In this document: positions 17,724-27,704 of the stretch, in pieces
How positions within the stretch are numbered: position 1 is the first letter of the stretch
Layout of the letters: each line of letters opens with the position of its first letter
Assembly: GCA_016715795.1 (NCBI GenBank)
Contig: JADJXP010000002.1
Span: 682,001 to 746,000 of the forward strand
DNA from: Chloracidobacterium sp.
Lineage (GTDB): Bacteria; Acidobacteriota; Blastocatellia; Pyrinomonadales; Pyrinomonadaceae
Direction: 5' to 3'
Length of the DNA stretch: 64,000 bases
Translations under genes and position numbers: made by a program
Notes under the pieces: generated by a model
Told to the model about the DNA's origin: nothing
The model's database searches: none
Seen by the model: only the letters and a program-made list of their open reading frames with translations

Positions 17724-18683
17724 TCAGAAGTGCCGAAAGCCCGTCGGCTCGATTTCTTCGATTTTCCCATTCCTGGCCAGACGATAATCATCTGAGGGAT
17801 CTGTGACTTTGCCTATATGGTGAAAGCCGAGGTCTAGTGCAAGATCACAGTTTTCGGGGTCGACGGTCAGAAGGAGTTCGAAGTCCTCTCCGCCGCCTAT
17901 TGCAAACTCAAGCGCCTTGGCAGAAAAATTGGGGAAGGCAAAGATAGCCGGGTCGATCGGGATAGTGTCAGCGGTAAGGAGCACGCCGGTGCCACTGGCA
18001 CGGGCTAGGTGAATCAAGTCCGACGTTAGTCCGTCGCTGATGTCGAGCATTGCAGTAGGTAAAGCATATTCTGTCAACAGTTTACCTGTTGCGACATGCG
18101 GTATTGGTTGAAGTTGTCTCAGCAACAGATGTCGAGTCGTCGTTCCCGGACTTGCATCGATCCTGATGCCGTCAAGCAACATTTCGAGCCCCGCGGCAGC
18201 TCCGCCAAGAAATCCGGTGACAAAGATCAGATCGCCGGGCTGAGCGCCAGACCGGAGAACGGCCTTTCCCTTCGAAACATCACCGACCACCGTCGAATCG
18301 ACGAAAAATTTGTCCGGCGAGCGCGAGATATCGCCGCCGACCAACTCGACACAGTGTTTTCCCGCCAGATCATGCCATCCCGCGTAGAATCGGTCAAGAA
18401 AGTCGGTTTTCCACAGGCGCTCGGGGACGCCGACAGAAAGAAGTGCCGATCTCGGCGTTGCACCCATCGCGGCGATGTCGGATAAAGATACGGCAAGTGC
18501 CTTGTGGCCGAGAAATTCGGGTGTCGTCCACTCGAGCCGAAAATCAATGTCCTCAACTAGCAGATCGGCTGTAATGACCATGTCTAAGGCGTCATCCATT
18601 GGCATGACAGCACAGTCGTCGCCTATGCGGCTGAGCTCGTATCGCGAGCGAATGTCATCAATAAACTTAAACTCGCTACGCAT
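17724..18683 (-). CDS. thiL: Thiamine-monophosphate kinase
   Basis: Phosphorylates thiamine monophosphate to thiamine diphosphate, the cofactor of the PdhAB E1 enzyme encoded in this window. AIRS/PurM fold. Seen: IGDDCAVMPMDD (nucleotide/Mg site), HKALAVSLSDIAAMGATP, ELVGGDISRS, LDISDGLTSDL and GGGEDFELL. ATG at 18683 gives MRSEFKFIDDIRS, the usual N-terminus; a GTG six codons earlier is possible. No TPP riboswitch was seen upstream. Confidence 0.93.
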   Translation of the reverse strand: MRSEFKFIDDIRSRYELSRIGDDCAVMPMDDALDMVITADLLVEDIDFRLEWTTPEFLGHKALAVSLSDIAAMGATPRSALLSVGVPERLWKTDFLDRFYAGWHDLAGKHCVELVGGDISRSPDKFFVDSTVVGDVSKGKAVLRSGAQPGDLIFVTGFLGGAAAGLEMLLDGIRIDASPGTTTRHLLLRQLQPIPHVATGKLLTEYALPTAMLDISDGLTSDLIHLARASGTGVLLTADTIPIDPAIFAFPNFSAKALEFAIGGGEDFELLLTVDPENCDLALDLGFHHIGKVTDPSDDYRLARNGKIEEIEPTGFRHF

Positions 18684-18761
18684 CGGATTGACACAAGTCA
18701 CTTAAATACATAGAATAAGCCTCACGCTTTTACAAGAAACTTTAACACGGCATCAGCATCA

Positions 18762-19235
18762 ATGGCACAGGAACCTGTAGTGATACCTGAGAAGATATAC
18801 TTCAAGATCGGCGAGGTGTGCGAGCTTCTCGACGTTCAGGCCCATGTGCTCCGATATTGGGAGACGGAGTTTCCGATGCTCTCGCCACAAAAGAATCAAT
18901 CCGGTCAGCGAAGCTACCGCCGTCGCGACGTAGAGATGGCACTAAGGATCAAGCAGCTCCTCTACAAGGAAATGTTCACCATCGCCGGCGCGCGCAAGAA
19001 GCTCCAGAGCGAGAGCCGTGACGGCAGCAGGTCGAAGACTATCGAGACCACGACGAGAACGTCTCCGGCACCCGACGCGTCGGCTCCAACACTTTTTGAT
19101 TCGCTGGATGATGGCGTGGCGAATGGCGAAGCGGCACCGACAGGTTTTACCGGCAGCCAGAAGGACACGATCCGAACGATCGCGGGACACCTGCTGGAAT
19201 TGAGGGAATTGCTCAAGACGAAGCCGGCGCCATAG
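18762..19235 (+). CDS. MerR-family transcriptional regulator
   Basis: 157 aa. The N-terminal winged helix-turn-helix is clear: [22 protein letters not shown], then [21 protein letters not shown]. The C-terminal 75 residues are low-complexity, with no ligand-binding cysteines, unlike metal-sensing MerR proteins. The type with [13 protein letters not shown] is common near tRNA or IHF genes in many phyla. It stands alone on the plus strand, divergent from thiL, with tRNA-Pro about 70 bp downstream. Ligand and targets unknown. Confidence 0.85.
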   Translation: MAQEPVVIPEKIYFKIGEVCELLDVQAHVLRYWETEFPMLSPQKNQSGQRSYRRRDVEMALRIKQLLYKEMFTIAGARKKLQSESRDGSRSKTIETTTRTSPAPDASAPTLFDSLDDGVANGEAAPTGFTGSQKDTIRTIAGHLLELRELLKTKPAP

Positions 19236-19304
19236 TCCGATCAACCCAACGTGCGGCAAATTTGACAAAGATTTGCCGGAAACCTACTCTAAAATTCGAC
19301 GATC

Positions 19305-19381
19305 CGGGACGTGGCGCAGTCTGGTAGCGCGTTCGCTTGGGGTGCGAGAGGTCGCTGGTTCAAATCCAGTCGTCCCGACCA
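19305..19381 (+). tRNA. tRNA-Pro (anticodon GGG)
   Basis: 77 nt. Acceptor arms CGGGACG/CGTCCCG pair perfectly. D arm GCGC-AGTCTGGTA-GCGC; anticodon loop TTGGGGT with GGG at the centre, on a stem closed by a T-G pair; T arm GCTGG-TTCAAAT-CCAGT. The discriminator A and 3' CCA are encoded. Decodes CCC/CCU proline codons. Confidence 0.95.
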
Positions 19382-19389
19382 TTTGATCG

Positions 19390-19417
19390 AGGGCTTTGGG
19401 GTTTCCAGGCCCTTTTT
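19390..19417 (+). terminator. Terminator downstream of tRNA-Pro
   Basis: AGGGC (19390-19394) pairs with GCCCT (19409-19413) around a 14-nt loop and is followed by TTTTT. The stem is short, but position and T-run fit an intrinsic terminator for the tRNA transcript. Confidence 0.6.
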
Positions 19418-19454
19418 CGCTTTTGGGGCAACGTTAGGATTCGACGATCTATAC

Positions 19455-21008
19455 TCAATGCAGGTGTTCGGGCTGGCCCTGTTGTAATTTTGTCCACTCG
19501 GCCCTGAGCATAAAACTACCGTTCGTTACGACACGTTCGCCTTGAGTTATGCCGTCCATTACGGGGAAGCGGCCTCCTGTTTCTTGGCCGAGGCGAACCG
19601 GGCGAAGTTCGAATGTATTCGGATCGGTGGTTGCCACAAAGACGATCTGACGATCATCGATCGTTTGGACAGCCGAAGCGGGAACGACGGGCGTCGTCCG
19701 CTCACCGGTCTGCAGACCGCCAAGCGAGACGCCCACATACATTCCCAGCTTCAATGCACTACCTGGATTGTCGAGCTCTATTCTGACCTTCGCCGTACGG
19801 GTTGCCTCGTCGATCTGTGGATCGATGTAAGCGATCTGCCCGCGAAAGACTCGGGCCGGAAAGGCATCGCTCTCGATCGTTGCCGGCCCTCCGATGCGTA
19901 GCCGGGTGATATCGCGCTCATAAACCTGTGCGATGACCCATACGCTGGAAAGGTCAGTTACGCGCAGTAGCTCTTTATTTGCGTCGATCACCTCTCCGGG
20001 ATTGACGGAACGGCTGGTGACCGTACCCGAGATCGGGGCAGGCACCGCGAGCTCCGCCCGCACCTGCGAGGCCGAGGTCAGACGGTCCACCCGGCCGTCG
20101 GACATTCCAAAAAGGACGAGCTTCTGTCTGGTTGCCGCAAGTTCGCCCTCGGCGGCACGGAGCTTATTGAGGGCCTCTTCGTTGGCCGAGCGGACCTCCG
20201 GGCCAACGGGCAAGAGCTTTGATGCGCGTTGCTCACGAAGGTGGGCCTCTTCCATTTCCGCCTCGGCCGTGCGCAACTTTGTGTTGTCCTGTTCGAGTTC
20301 TTCGCGGCTTGCAGCGCCTATGCGCAAGAGGCGAGACGTGCGTTCGTACCTGTTGCGCATCTCGCTAAGCGCCGCTTCGGCCGCGCGGCGTTGTTTTGTC
20401 GCCTGTTCCAACTCGATGCGGCCGGGCGAGTTGATCGCTACGAGCCGCTGAGTTCGTTCGTGGTTTCGGCGAGCCGTTTCGACTTCAGTGCGGAGCGCGA
20501 CATATCTTGCTTGAGTTTCGGCAAAGCTATCACTGAAAATGACCGCGATCGTCTGCCCTGCGCGAACATTGGCCCCCAGTTCCGGCAGTACACGCCTGAT
20601 CACGCCGCCGGCCAAAGCTACGGCGGGCGTCTGACGATATGCGTTTGCCTCCACAACGCCGGCTGCGGCCGTGGAGTCGCTCTCGGTCGTTAATTGTTCG
20701 CCGATCGCCTCGATCGTGACACCGGCGTTTTGCAACTGCTCCGGCGATAGAGTGATGGTTTGATTCGCAAGTGGCTGCTCCGGCGTTGTATCAACGCCGA
20801 CATTGCGAGGCGGCGGAACGGGCCGGCCGGAATTTCCTCCAAGCGGGCCGAGCCACCAATAGCCGAGCGCAACTGCAAGCAATCCCGCGAGGCTAAGGCC
20901 AGCGATCAGCAATGGTTTGGAGCTCCGCGTTGCTCCGCCTTCCATTAGCACCTCCGGATCGGATCCTGATCCGTTATCGTCCGAGGACAAGTTCTCATTC
21001 TCACTCAT
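19455..21008 (-). CDS. RND efflux periplasmic adaptor (CusB/CzcB-like)
   Basis: Membrane fusion protein linking the RND pump to the outer-membrane channel. 517 aa: one N-terminal membrane anchor (LLIAGLSLAGLLAVALGYWWL), a Pro-rich periplasmic start, a barrel-sandwich domain (GGVIRRVLPELGANVRAGQTIAVI), a long coiled-coil hairpin (about 165-290, rich in Glu/Arg heptads), then APISGTVTSRSVNPGEVI and beta-barrel/MP domains ending VTNGSFMLRAEW. No N-terminal Met-rich copper site is obvious. The start ATG overlaps the channel gene stop by 4 bp. Last gene of the efflux operon. Confidence 0.9.
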   Translation of the reverse strand: MSENENLSSDDNGSGSDPEVLMEGGATRSSKPLLIAGLSLAGLLAVALGYWWLGPLGGNSGRPVPPPRNVGVDTTPEQPLANQTITLSPEQLQNAGVTIEAIGEQLTTESDSTAAAGVVEANAYRQTPAVALAGGVIRRVLPELGANVRAGQTIAVIFSDSFAETQARYVALRTEVETARRNHERTQRLVAINSPGRIELEQATKQRRAAEAALSEMRNRYERTSRLLRIGAASREELEQDNTKLRTAEAEMEEAHLREQRASKLLPVGPEVRSANEEALNKLRAAEGELAATRQKLVLFGMSDGRVDRLTSASQVRAELAVPAPISGTVTSRSVNPGEVIDANKELLRVTDLSSVWVIAQVYERDITRLRIGGPATIESDAFPARVFRGQIAYIDPQIDEATRTAKVRIELDNPGSALKLGMYVGVSLGGLQTGERTTPVVPASAVQTIDDRQIVFVATTDPNTFELRPVRLGQETGGRFPVMDGITQGERVVTNGSFMLRAEWTKLQQGQPEHLH

Positions 21009-22351
21009 TTGTTTCTAAGCTCCGGAGCATTCGAGGCCCGCAGCGCCTCGACACGCGCAAGATATACCGCGAGCAACGCGTCAATATAGCCATTTTCCGT
21101 TTCGATAAAGCGTCGCTGTTCGCCGATGTAGTCGAGCAGCGTTTTCGAGCCGAGTTCGTACGTCTGACGGACGGTGTTGAGATTGGCCGCCGCCTGGCCG
21201 CGAACGCCGACACGATAGATCTCAAGTGCCCGGCGAGAGCGGTCGTAACTGACGAAGGCGGCCGCAACCTCACGTCGGACAGTGAGTTCGCCGAAGGTCC
21301 GACGATCGCGGGCAGCACCTTCTTCGAGAAGTGCCGCGGCGACCATGCCCTGATTCCGATTGCGCACCGGTAACATGATCTTCACGCCGAACGTAAAGAA
21401 CTTCATCTTTTGATCGATAGGCAAAAGGGCACCGGTATCGGCTTCGATGCCCAGCAAAGGAAAGCCCGACTGCATTCGCTGGTAACCGAGCATAACGTCC
21501 GCGTCGATGCGACCCTCAGTGCGGGCTTGGTCGGCACGAGCAGCGGCGAGTTGCTCGACCGCTCGCGCTCCCACGAGGTCCGGCCGTGTTTGAAGGGCAC
21601 GTTCGGCCGCACCGACATTCGAAGGTATGGGCTCGATAAGGCCCTCCAGGTCACCGCTAAGGGCCAGCGGCTCTTCAGGCGACATTCCAAGGAGGTTACG
21701 GAGCTCGAGCAGTCGGATCTCGGCCGCAGAATCGGCGGTTTCACGGATCGCTCGGATCCGATTCAGTTCGACGGTCTCCATGCCTTGATCGAGCGGGGCT
21801 CGCCGCCCTTCGGTAACCTGAGCCGAGACGAGATCGAGGTTGTTCGTGGCAAGGGCGAGCAGATCCTCTGTAAACTTCAGCTTCAATACGGCGGCAAGAG
21901 CCTCGCCAAACTTGTTTCGCACTTCTGCCGCCAACTGCAATTCACGTGCGGCGGCAGACTGTCGGCGGATCTCAAGCTCCTGCGCCGCAACACGCATCCT
22001 CGCCTTTCTGCGTCCGCCGAGCTCGAGCGGGAGGCCGCCTTCGATCATAAAACTGTTGTCAGAGCCGCCAAGCTGATTTGTTCCGCGAACCTCGAGCGTC
22101 GGATTCGGCCGAAGGCCTGACTGCCTGAGAAGGGCCTCGCCGGCCTCGGCCTCCTTTTTCATTGCGATCAGATCAGTATTGCGCTCAAGTGCAACATCGA
22201 CCGCCGTGTCCACGGTCATGCCGCCTGCTTGATCAAGGTATCTCGTATAGCTTGTCGAAGGAGACGGTCGGGAAGTTTGGGCAAGCAGACCAATGTCCGA
22301 AACCAAGAAGGTTGCCAGTATCGATCCGATTGATAATGCCGTTTTTAACAC
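21005..22351 (-). CDS. TolC-family outer-membrane efflux channel
   Basis: 448 aa with a signal peptide (cut near LLAQT). The two tandem outer-membrane-efflux repeats show ALERNTDLIAMKKEAEAGEALLRQSGLRPNPTL and a second repeat with long helical coiled coils ending YIDALLAVYLARVEALRA. Closest in style to CzcC/CusC channels of heavy-metal systems. GTG start at 22351, only a few bases after the DUF2231 stop; the 3' end overlaps the adaptor start. Confidence 0.88.
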   Translation of the reverse strand: MLKTALSIGSILATFLVSDIGLLAQTSRPSPSTSYTRYLDQAGGMTVDTAVDVALERNTDLIAMKKEAEAGEALLRQSGLRPNPTLEVRGTNQLGGSDNSFMIEGGLPLELGGRRKARMRVAAQELEIRRQSAAARELQLAAEVRNKFGEALAAVLKLKFTEDLLALATNNLDLVSAQVTEGRRAPLDQGMETVELNRIRAIRETADSAAEIRLLELRNLLGMSPEEPLALSGDLEGLIEPIPSNVGAAERALQTRPDLVGARAVEQLAAARADQARTEGRIDADVMLGYQRMQSGFPLLGIEADTGALLPIDQKMKFFTFGVKIMLPVRNRNQGMVAAALLEEGAARDRRTFGELTVRREVAAAFVSYDRSRRALEIYRVGVRGQAAANLNTVRQTYELGSKTLLDYIGEQRRFIETENGYIDALLAVYLARVEALRASNAPELRNK

Positions 22352-22354
22352 AAA

Positions 22355-22999
22355 TTACCGGTGATCGTGCGTTTCAAGAAATTCGCCACGCGGGCCCACG
22401 CCCTCCTTATGAACAAGCTCTGCACCGTGATGGCCGGCCATGGCTACTGCTGCTGCCGCTGCGGCCAGGAGCAATGTCGCCACAGCCTCGCTCCACCAAG
22501 AACGCTTTAGGACAAAATTCGACAAGGTTTTGACCGCAAGACCCGCGACGGTAAACCAGAACGTAAGCGAAGCGAACTGCTCGTGTTCGAGTAACAGCCG
22601 TTGTGCATTCTCGTTGAGTCCGGCCGTGTGCGGGTGGAACGTGTTTGAGGAAAGCCAGGCAGTCACCGCGCCAGCGAATGCAAAGCAGATCACCAACCAT
22701 GCCATCTCGCTGCGGAAAACGCCGAGTGATATCAATTGCAGCACCGCGGCCAGAATGATCAGCATGATCGGAAAGTGAACGATCAATGGGTGAAGCGTCG
22801 GGAATTCCGAATGGCTCGAGCGAGATATCGGTGTAGCTGCTGCCGGAGTCTCAACGACGGAATTTGCATTGCCGGCCACGCTTGTAACGACGCTCGGCGA
22901 CTTCTTGTTGTGATCCTCATGCCCTGCCGCCGGGATCGTTCCAAGCGCGGACAAAAGTATTGCGAAAAGTATGTATTGCCTGAGATGATCAGCTTTCAC
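22355..22999 (-). CDS. DUF2231-like membrane protein in the efflux operon
   Basis: 214 aa: signal peptide/first helix, then a His-rich periplasmic stretch (GHEDHNKK), then four helices opening with [21 protein letters not shown], the DUF2231 hallmark. His residues also recur at the C-terminus ([16 protein letters not shown]), compatible with metal binding. The start is GTG at 22999 with a strong GGAGG 6 bp upstream; it overlaps the pump gene stop by 11 bp. DUF2231 has no proven function; here it is embedded in a metal efflux operon. Confidence 0.82.
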   Translation of the reverse strand: MKADHLRQYILFAILLSALGTIPAAGHEDHNKKSPSVVTSVAGNANSVVETPAAATPISRSSHSEFPTLHPLIVHFPIMLIILAAVLQLISLGVFRSEMAWLVICFAFAGAVTAWLSSNTFHPHTAGLNENAQRLLLEHEQFASLTFWFTVAGLAVKTLSNFVLKRSWWSEAVATLLLAAAAAAVAMAGHHGAELVHKEGVGPRGEFLETHDHR

Positions 23000-25900
23000 A
23001 CGGCACCTCCTGCTTCGATAGTTCGTAAAGACGCAGCCAATAGAAGATGACCGGCGTGACGATCAGAACATGCGCCAGACTCGAAACCATACCGCCAAAA
23101 ACGGGAACAGCCAGTGGTCGCATCACCTCGGCACCCGCTCCGCTACTCCACATTATCGGCAACAGGCCGGCGAGAATGGTCGTAACCGTCATAACCTTTG
23201 GCCGCAGGCGCAGGAGAGCACCCTCTGTAACGGCATCCAAAAGCGATTCGCGGTCCAGCGTTCCGAGCTCGGCTTTCTTGCGGGCAACCGCCTCCTCTAG
23301 ATAGACGACCATCACAATGGTCGTCTGGACCGCCGCGCCGAACAGCGCAATGAACCCCACCCAGACGGCAACTGAGAAGTTATACTGCAGCATCCACAGC
23401 AGATAGAATCCACCCGTCAAGGCAAATGGTACGGCAAGCAGAATATGCCCGGCCTCAAGGAAGGATCGATATGTGAAATAGAGCACCGCAAATATTATGA
23501 AGATCACGATCGGTACAACTATCATCAACCGAGACCGTGCACGCTGCTGATTCTCATACTGTCCGCTCCACGTGAAGTAGTATCCGCCCGGCAGTGAAAC
23601 TTGCTGCTTGATCAGCGGGTCGGCCTCGTCGACAAAACTTCCAATGTCCCGTCCACGAACGTTCAGGAGCACCGTCCCGCGGAGCAGCCCGTTCTCGCTT
23701 TGTATCATCGAGGGGCCTTCCACAGTGCGTATCTCGGCAAGCTGTCCAAGCGGGATCGGTGCGCCCGAAGCTGATGCCACAGGTATTCGGGCGATGGCCT
23801 CCGGCGTGCGGCGAAACTCAGGGGCATAGCGAACGCGGATCGGAAACCGATTGCGTCCCTCTATCGTCACGGTTAGATTCACCTCGCCGATGCCGTTCTC
23901 AATGACCTCCTGGATCGCTGCCACATCGATGCCGTAACGGGCCGCGGCTGTCCGGTCGATGTCGATGTCGATGTATGGTGCCCCGCCGATCTGTTCGGGA
24001 TATACGTCCGCTGCCCCCTCGACGCCGCGAACGACCTCGGCGATCTGGCGGGAAACATGTTCGAGGGCGTTGAGGTCATTGCCGTAGATCTTGATGCCGA
24101 TCTGTGATCTGATGCCCGTCGCCAGCATCTCAATGCGGTTGATGATCGGTTGGGTCCAGATATTCGTCACGCCCGGCATGCGCAGTGCAGCATCAAGCTG
24201 GGCAACGAGTTTTTCGCGCGTCATGCCGTCACGCCACTCCTTCTCCGGCTTCAAGTGGACAACTGTTTCGTTCATGTTTATCGGCGCCGGATCCGTTGAC
24301 GTTTCGGCACGGCCGGCCTTGCCGACCGCTGAAACGACCTCAGGAAATGAGGCGATGATCTCATTTTGCTTGCCCAGGATACGTGTCGCTTCATCGAGCG
24401 AGATGCCGGGATCCGTCACGGGCATATAGAGAAGGTCACCTTCATTGAGCGGCGGCATGAACTCACTGCCGATGGCGGTAGTCGCGACCATCGCTCCGAC
24501 AAAGAAGAGCAAAGCGAGGGCGGCGGTGATCACTCTATTCCGAAGCGCTAATTCGAGGAGGGGCCGATAAAAGCGACGCAGAATGCGCATTATCGGGTTG
24601 GCCTCTTCCGGCTTAAGCTTGCCTTTAAGGAGAAATCCGCATAGGACCGGGCCGAGCGTAATTGCCATGACCGCCGCGGCGATCATCGCGAATGACTTGG
24701 TGTAAGCGAGCGGGTGAAACAGCTTTCCTTCCTGGCCCGTGAGAGCAAAAACCGGAATGAACGCGACGACAATGATGGCCATGGACGAGAATATCGGCCG
24801 GCCGACCATCTTTGTGGCGTCGCGAACTATTCGCCAGACCTCTTCACGGTTTGAGAGGCTGATCCCTTCCTTTTCGATCGCTCGGTATGCATTCTCCGTG
24901 ACAACTATGCCGGCATCTACGAGGTCGGAAACGGCGATCGCGATCCCGGCGAGCGACATTATGTTGGATGTCACTCCCATAAAATACATGAAGAGAAACG
25001 ACACGAGGGCGGCCATCGGCAACGGGATAGTGACGATGAATATGGAACGAAAATGAGCGAGGAAGATCAGATTGACGAGCGTGACGAGGATGAACTCCTC
25101 AGTAAGGGCCCATTTTAGCGTGTCTGCTGTTCGATTGATCAGGTCGGTGCGGTCATAAAAAGGAACGAGGCGGACGCCCGCGGGCAGGCCGGGCTTGATC
25201 TCGTCGATCTTCTTCTTGACCGCATCGATCGCATCGAGAGCACTGACGCCATAACGCATTATTACGACACCGCCGACCGCCTCCTTGCCATTCTTATCGA
25301 GCGAACCGGTCCTGAACGCATTGCCGAGCTGAACCTCAGCGACGTTCCGGACATAGATCGGGGTGCCGTTACTGGCTCCGATCACGATATTCTCGACATC
25401 GGCAACCGACTCGACCAGGCCAAGCCCGCGGACGACTGCCCACTCACCGGCCTGTTCGACGACGTTGCCGCCGACATTGTTATTCGACCGTTCGACGGCA
25501 TCGACGACGGCGGACAAGGGAATATTGACGGCGCGCAAGCGGTTTGGATCGACATCGATCTGATACTGCTGCACATAGCCGCCGACGGTGGCGACCTCCG
25601 CGATGCCGGGCGTCGAGTTCAGCTGATAGCGCACGAACCAATCCTGCAGCGTCCTCAGGTCGCGCAGACTCATCGTGTCAGATTCGAGCGTGTACCAATA
25701 GATCTGGCCGAGGCCCGACGCGTCGGGCCCGAGCGTAGGCGTTACACCGTCAGGAAGCTGTCGGGCAACAAGGTTGAGCCGTTCAAGAATGCGCGTTCTC
25801 GCCCAGTAGAGCTCGACATCGTCTTCGAAGATCACGTTGATCATCGAAAAGCTGAATGCCGAACTTGCACGCACGGTCCGCACCCCAGGCAGTCCCTGAA

Positions 25901-26117
25901 GGTTTGTGACCAGCGGGTACGTTACCTGATCCTCGACCTCCTTGGGTGACCGGCCCGGCCAGTCGGTAAAAACGATCACTTGGTTGTCGGAGACATCAGG
26001 TATCGCATCGAGCGGTGTTTGTGTAAGCGCCCAATAGCCGGCCAACGCGATCGCGATATATATAGCGATCACGATGATGCGATTCCTGATGGACCAATCG
26101 ATGAGCCAGTTGATCAT
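22989..26117 (-). CDS. Heavy-metal efflux RND pump, CusA-like
   Basis: Proton-driven inner-membrane pump exporting metal ions through the adaptor and channel. 1042 aa, twelve helices. Seen: N-terminal [24 protein letters not shown], the TM4 segment [23 protein letters not shown], and [20 protein letters not shown]. The TM4 pattern resembles CusA (monovalent Cu/Ag) more than the DFG motif of CzcA (Zn/Co/Cd), so copper or silver is inferred. It is preceded by a FixH/YtkA-like lipoprotein gene and followed by DUF2231, channel and adaptor genes in one operon. Confidence 0.93.
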   Translation of the reverse strand: MINWLIDWSIRNRIIVIAIYIAIALAGYWALTQTPLDAIPDVSDNQVIVFTDWPGRSPKEVEDQVTYPLVTNLQGLPGVRTVRASSAFSFSMINVIFEDDVELYWARTRILERLNLVARQLPDGVTPTLGPDASGLGQIYWYTLESDTMSLRDLRTLQDWFVRYQLNSTPGIAEVATVGGYVQQYQIDVDPNRLRAVNIPLSAVVDAVERSNNNVGGNVVEQAGEWAVVRGLGLVESVADVENIVIGASNGTPIYVRNVAEVQLGNAFRTGSLDKNGKEAVGGVVIMRYGVSALDAIDAVKKKIDEIKPGLPAGVRLVPFYDRTDLINRTADTLKWALTEEFILVTLVNLIFLAHFRSIFIVTIPLPMAALVSFLFMYFMGVTSNIMSLAGIAIAVSDLVDAGIVVTENAYRAIEKEGISLSNREEVWRIVRDATKMVGRPIFSSMAIIVVAFIPVFALTGQEGKLFHPLAYTKSFAMIAAAVMAITLGPVLCGFLLKGKLKPEEANPIMRILRRFYRPLLELALRNRVITAALALLFFVGAMVATTAIGSEFMPPLNEGDLLYMPVTDPGISLDEATRILGKQNEIIASFPEVVSAVGKAGRAETSTDPAPINMNETVVHLKPEKEWRDGMTREKLVAQLDAALRMPGVTNIWTQPIINRIEMLATGIRSQIGIKIYGNDLNALEHVSRQIAEVVRGVEGAADVYPEQIGGAPYIDIDIDRTAAARYGIDVAAIQEVIENGIGEVNLTVTIEGRNRFPIRVRYAPEFRRTPEAIARIPVASASGAPIPLGQLAEIRTVEGPSMIQSENGLLRGTVLLNVRGRDIGSFVDEADPLIKQQVSLPGGYYFTWSGQYENQQRARSRLMIVVPIVIFIIFAVLYFTYRSFLEAGHILLAVPFALTGGFYLLWMLQYNFSVAVWVGFIALFGAAVQTTIVMVVYLEEAVARKKAELGTLDRESLLDAVTEGALLRLRPKVMTVTTILAGLLPIMWSSGAGAEVMRPLAVPVFGGMVSSLAHVLIVTPVIFYWLRLYELSKQEVPCES

Positions 26118-26130
26118 CTTTTACAACGGA

Positions 26131-26550
26131 TCATTGGGCTGTGATCGGCACCATAGCCTTTCCTTTTCCGACCGGCCCCTCGTACGTGATCTGAGCCTGC
26201 CATTCACCCGACATCGCCAGGTTGACGTGACCCGCATAGACGCCGGGCGTGCCGGTAGTTGTGAGCGTAGCCGGATCATTCATAGCCGCCATCGACCCCA
26301 TCGCGGGCATAAAGAAATTGAGGGCCGCAGCTCCGACATCAACCGGCTTTCCCGACGCGTCGGCGAAGGTTAACGTAAAATCCTGCTTGCCCTTACGGAG
26401 CGTGCCGTCAGAGCTTGAGAGCGTTGCGGTCAGATTATTTCCCGCAGGCCCGCTCTTGATCTCCTTGCCGGTAGAACTGCCGCTCGCTCCACATGACAAT
26501 GTGAAGGCAGCGAGGACAGTGATCGATATTAATGCGATAGTTTTTAACAT
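26131..26550 (-). CDS. FixH/YtkA-like lipoprotein
   Basis: 139 aa. The N-terminal helix ends in a lipobox-like TLSCG (Cys about 20), suggesting lipidation. The mature part is an Ig-like beta fold with GKQDFTLTFADASGKPVDV, MPAMGSMAAMNDP (a Met-rich loop suited to Cu(I)), and YAGHVNLAMSGEWQAQI, as in YtkA/FixH-like proteins of copper loci. AAGGAAA upstream of the ATG at 26550 is a fair ribosome site. It lies 13 bp before the CusA-like pump gene. Periplasmic copper handling is inferred. Confidence 0.78.
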   Translation of the reverse strand: MLKTIALISITVLAAFTLSCGASGSSTGKEIKSGPAGNNLTATLSSSDGTLRKGKQDFTLTFADASGKPVDVGAAALNFFMPAMGSMAAMNDPATLTTTGTPGVYAGHVNLAMSGEWQAQITYEGPVGKGKAMVPITAQ

Positions 26551-26662
26551 TATTGAGTTTCCTTAATACTCCTGTATTGAAAATGTGATACGCCGTCACG
26601 CTGCAACACGCGCGCGTGACCGCCGGCCATGAAGGCCACGGATAGCCGAATAGATTATTCGA

Positions 26663-27049
26663 TTAGATCAGAAAGGCGTGATGGCGCAGGTATAGCTCGG
26701 GAGGCCGTGGACGTTTGAGGCGGTGACGTGCGGCCCGCCGTGTGGGAACGGATCTTTCAACCGCGGCCCATTCGACCGAGATCGGCGGGAAAGAAGTCGT
26801 AGGCCTGGCCGCCTGAAGATTGATCTGTGGTGTCGGGTTTGAACGGTCCTGCGTGAGCCGGTCAGCTTGGCGGACCTCGCAGTCTGCGGCGCAGCAATCC
26901 TTGGCCTTTATCGCATCACCGCCGGCTTTATTGCTCTTGCAGCAGGAATGCGTCGCTTCATCATCGCCGCCCAAGCATCCGCAAACGCCCGCATAGACTT
27001 GGCCGGCGATAGCAAATATGAACAGGAGTGATGCGAATCGTTTGAGCAT
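26663..27049 (-). CDS. Secreted cysteine-rich protein of the copper locus
   Basis: 128 aa; signal peptide MLKRFASLLFIFAIAGQVYA. The mature N-terminus is packed with cysteines: GVCGCLGG, HSCCKSN, KDCCAADC (eight Cys in about 40 residues), suited to soft-metal binding. The C-terminal half is basic and Pro/Arg-rich. No named family recognised. Its place upstream of the FixH-like and CusA-like genes suggests a metal-binding role. The 112-bp gap after it contains a GTCACGC/GCGTGAC hairpin. Confidence 0.7.
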   Translation of the reverse strand: MLKRFASLLFIFAIAGQVYAGVCGCLGGDDEATHSCCKSNKAGGDAIKAKDCCAADCEVRQADRLTQDRSNPTPQINLQAARPTTSFPPISVEWAAVERSVPTRRAARHRLKRPRPPELYLRHHAFLI

Positions 27050-27116
27050 ACCCTCTCCAGAGAACTATGTGCCGAATCGCGATATTTGTCAATAGGATTT
27101 CCGGCACGATCAAAGT

Positions 27117-27614
27117 TCAGGCCTCATCCGCATTGTCGGTCGGGCCTTCCGGCGTGGCTTGCTCAGTCTCAGCGGCTGGAGGAAATGTGAGCTTTCGCAG
27201 GCGAACGAGAACAAATTGGTCAACAAAGGCCACAACAAAGACCACGACGATCAGGACAGCGGCAAAGATGGGGCCGATGCCGTCGCCGGACGAAAGACCG
27301 TTAGCTGTGCGGAACTCCGCCGCCGCAGGCTCGAGCCAAAAGGATCGCAGGATACTAAATATGGCGAAATAGATCGCACTCAGCCACAATGCCCATGCTC
27401 GTCCGCCGGCCCAGAATACGGCGTTACCAAGCAGGAGCAAAACCGCGGTCGTAAGCCAAAGCGCCGTCCAACCGTAGGTCGAATGGTACTCGTAGCCAGC
27501 CATCGCGGCCGCCGGGGCACCAACACTTTTGAGCCAACTGCACGAATAGCATGTAAAGAACGCCATCAGCGCCATCGATACAGCCAGGATGCCCAGATAG
27601 ATCTTGCCAAACAT
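27117..27614 (-). CDS. Four-helix membrane protein, unknown
   Basis: About 165 aa from the ATG at 27614; the longer TTG frame at 27644 would start next to the htrA terminator. Hydrophobic segments: IYLGILAVSMALMAFFTCYS, ALWLTTAVLLLLGNAVFWAG, LWLSAIYFAIFSILRSF and FAAVLIVVVFVVAFVDQF, with a charged C-terminal tail. Two cysteines (CYSC) lie at the end of the first helix. No family recognised. It is the first gene of the minus-strand metal efflux cluster, so a role there is possible but unproven. Confidence 0.7.
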   Translation of the reverse strand: MFGKIYLGILAVSMALMAFFTCYSCSWLKSVGAPAAAMAGYEYHSTYGWTALWLTTAVLLLLGNAVFWAGGRAWALWLSAIYFAIFSILRSFWLEPAAAEFRTANGLSSGDGIGPIFAAVLIVVVFVVAFVDQFVLVRLRKLTFPPAAETEQATPEGPTDNADEA

Positions 27615-27644
27615 ACCGCAGTTTTTAGCACAGAATTCGGACAA

Positions 27645-27681
27645 ATCAAAAGGCTGTCGGGCACACAGTCCTCGACAGCCT
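27645..27681 (-). terminator. Intrinsic terminator of htrA
   Basis: Perfect 9-bp stem AGGCTGTCG (27651-27659) / CGACAGCCT (27673-27681), followed on the minus strand by TTTTGATTTG. It lies 24 bp past the htrA stop and separates htrA from the metal operon. Confidence 0.85.
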
Positions 27682-27704
27682 CGTTCTGTTGCTCGGATTT
27701 TCGG

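Noticed and set aside
18684..18761. TPP riboswitch for thiL
   Set aside because: The gap is only 78 bp and shows no TPP core (CUGAGA) sequence.
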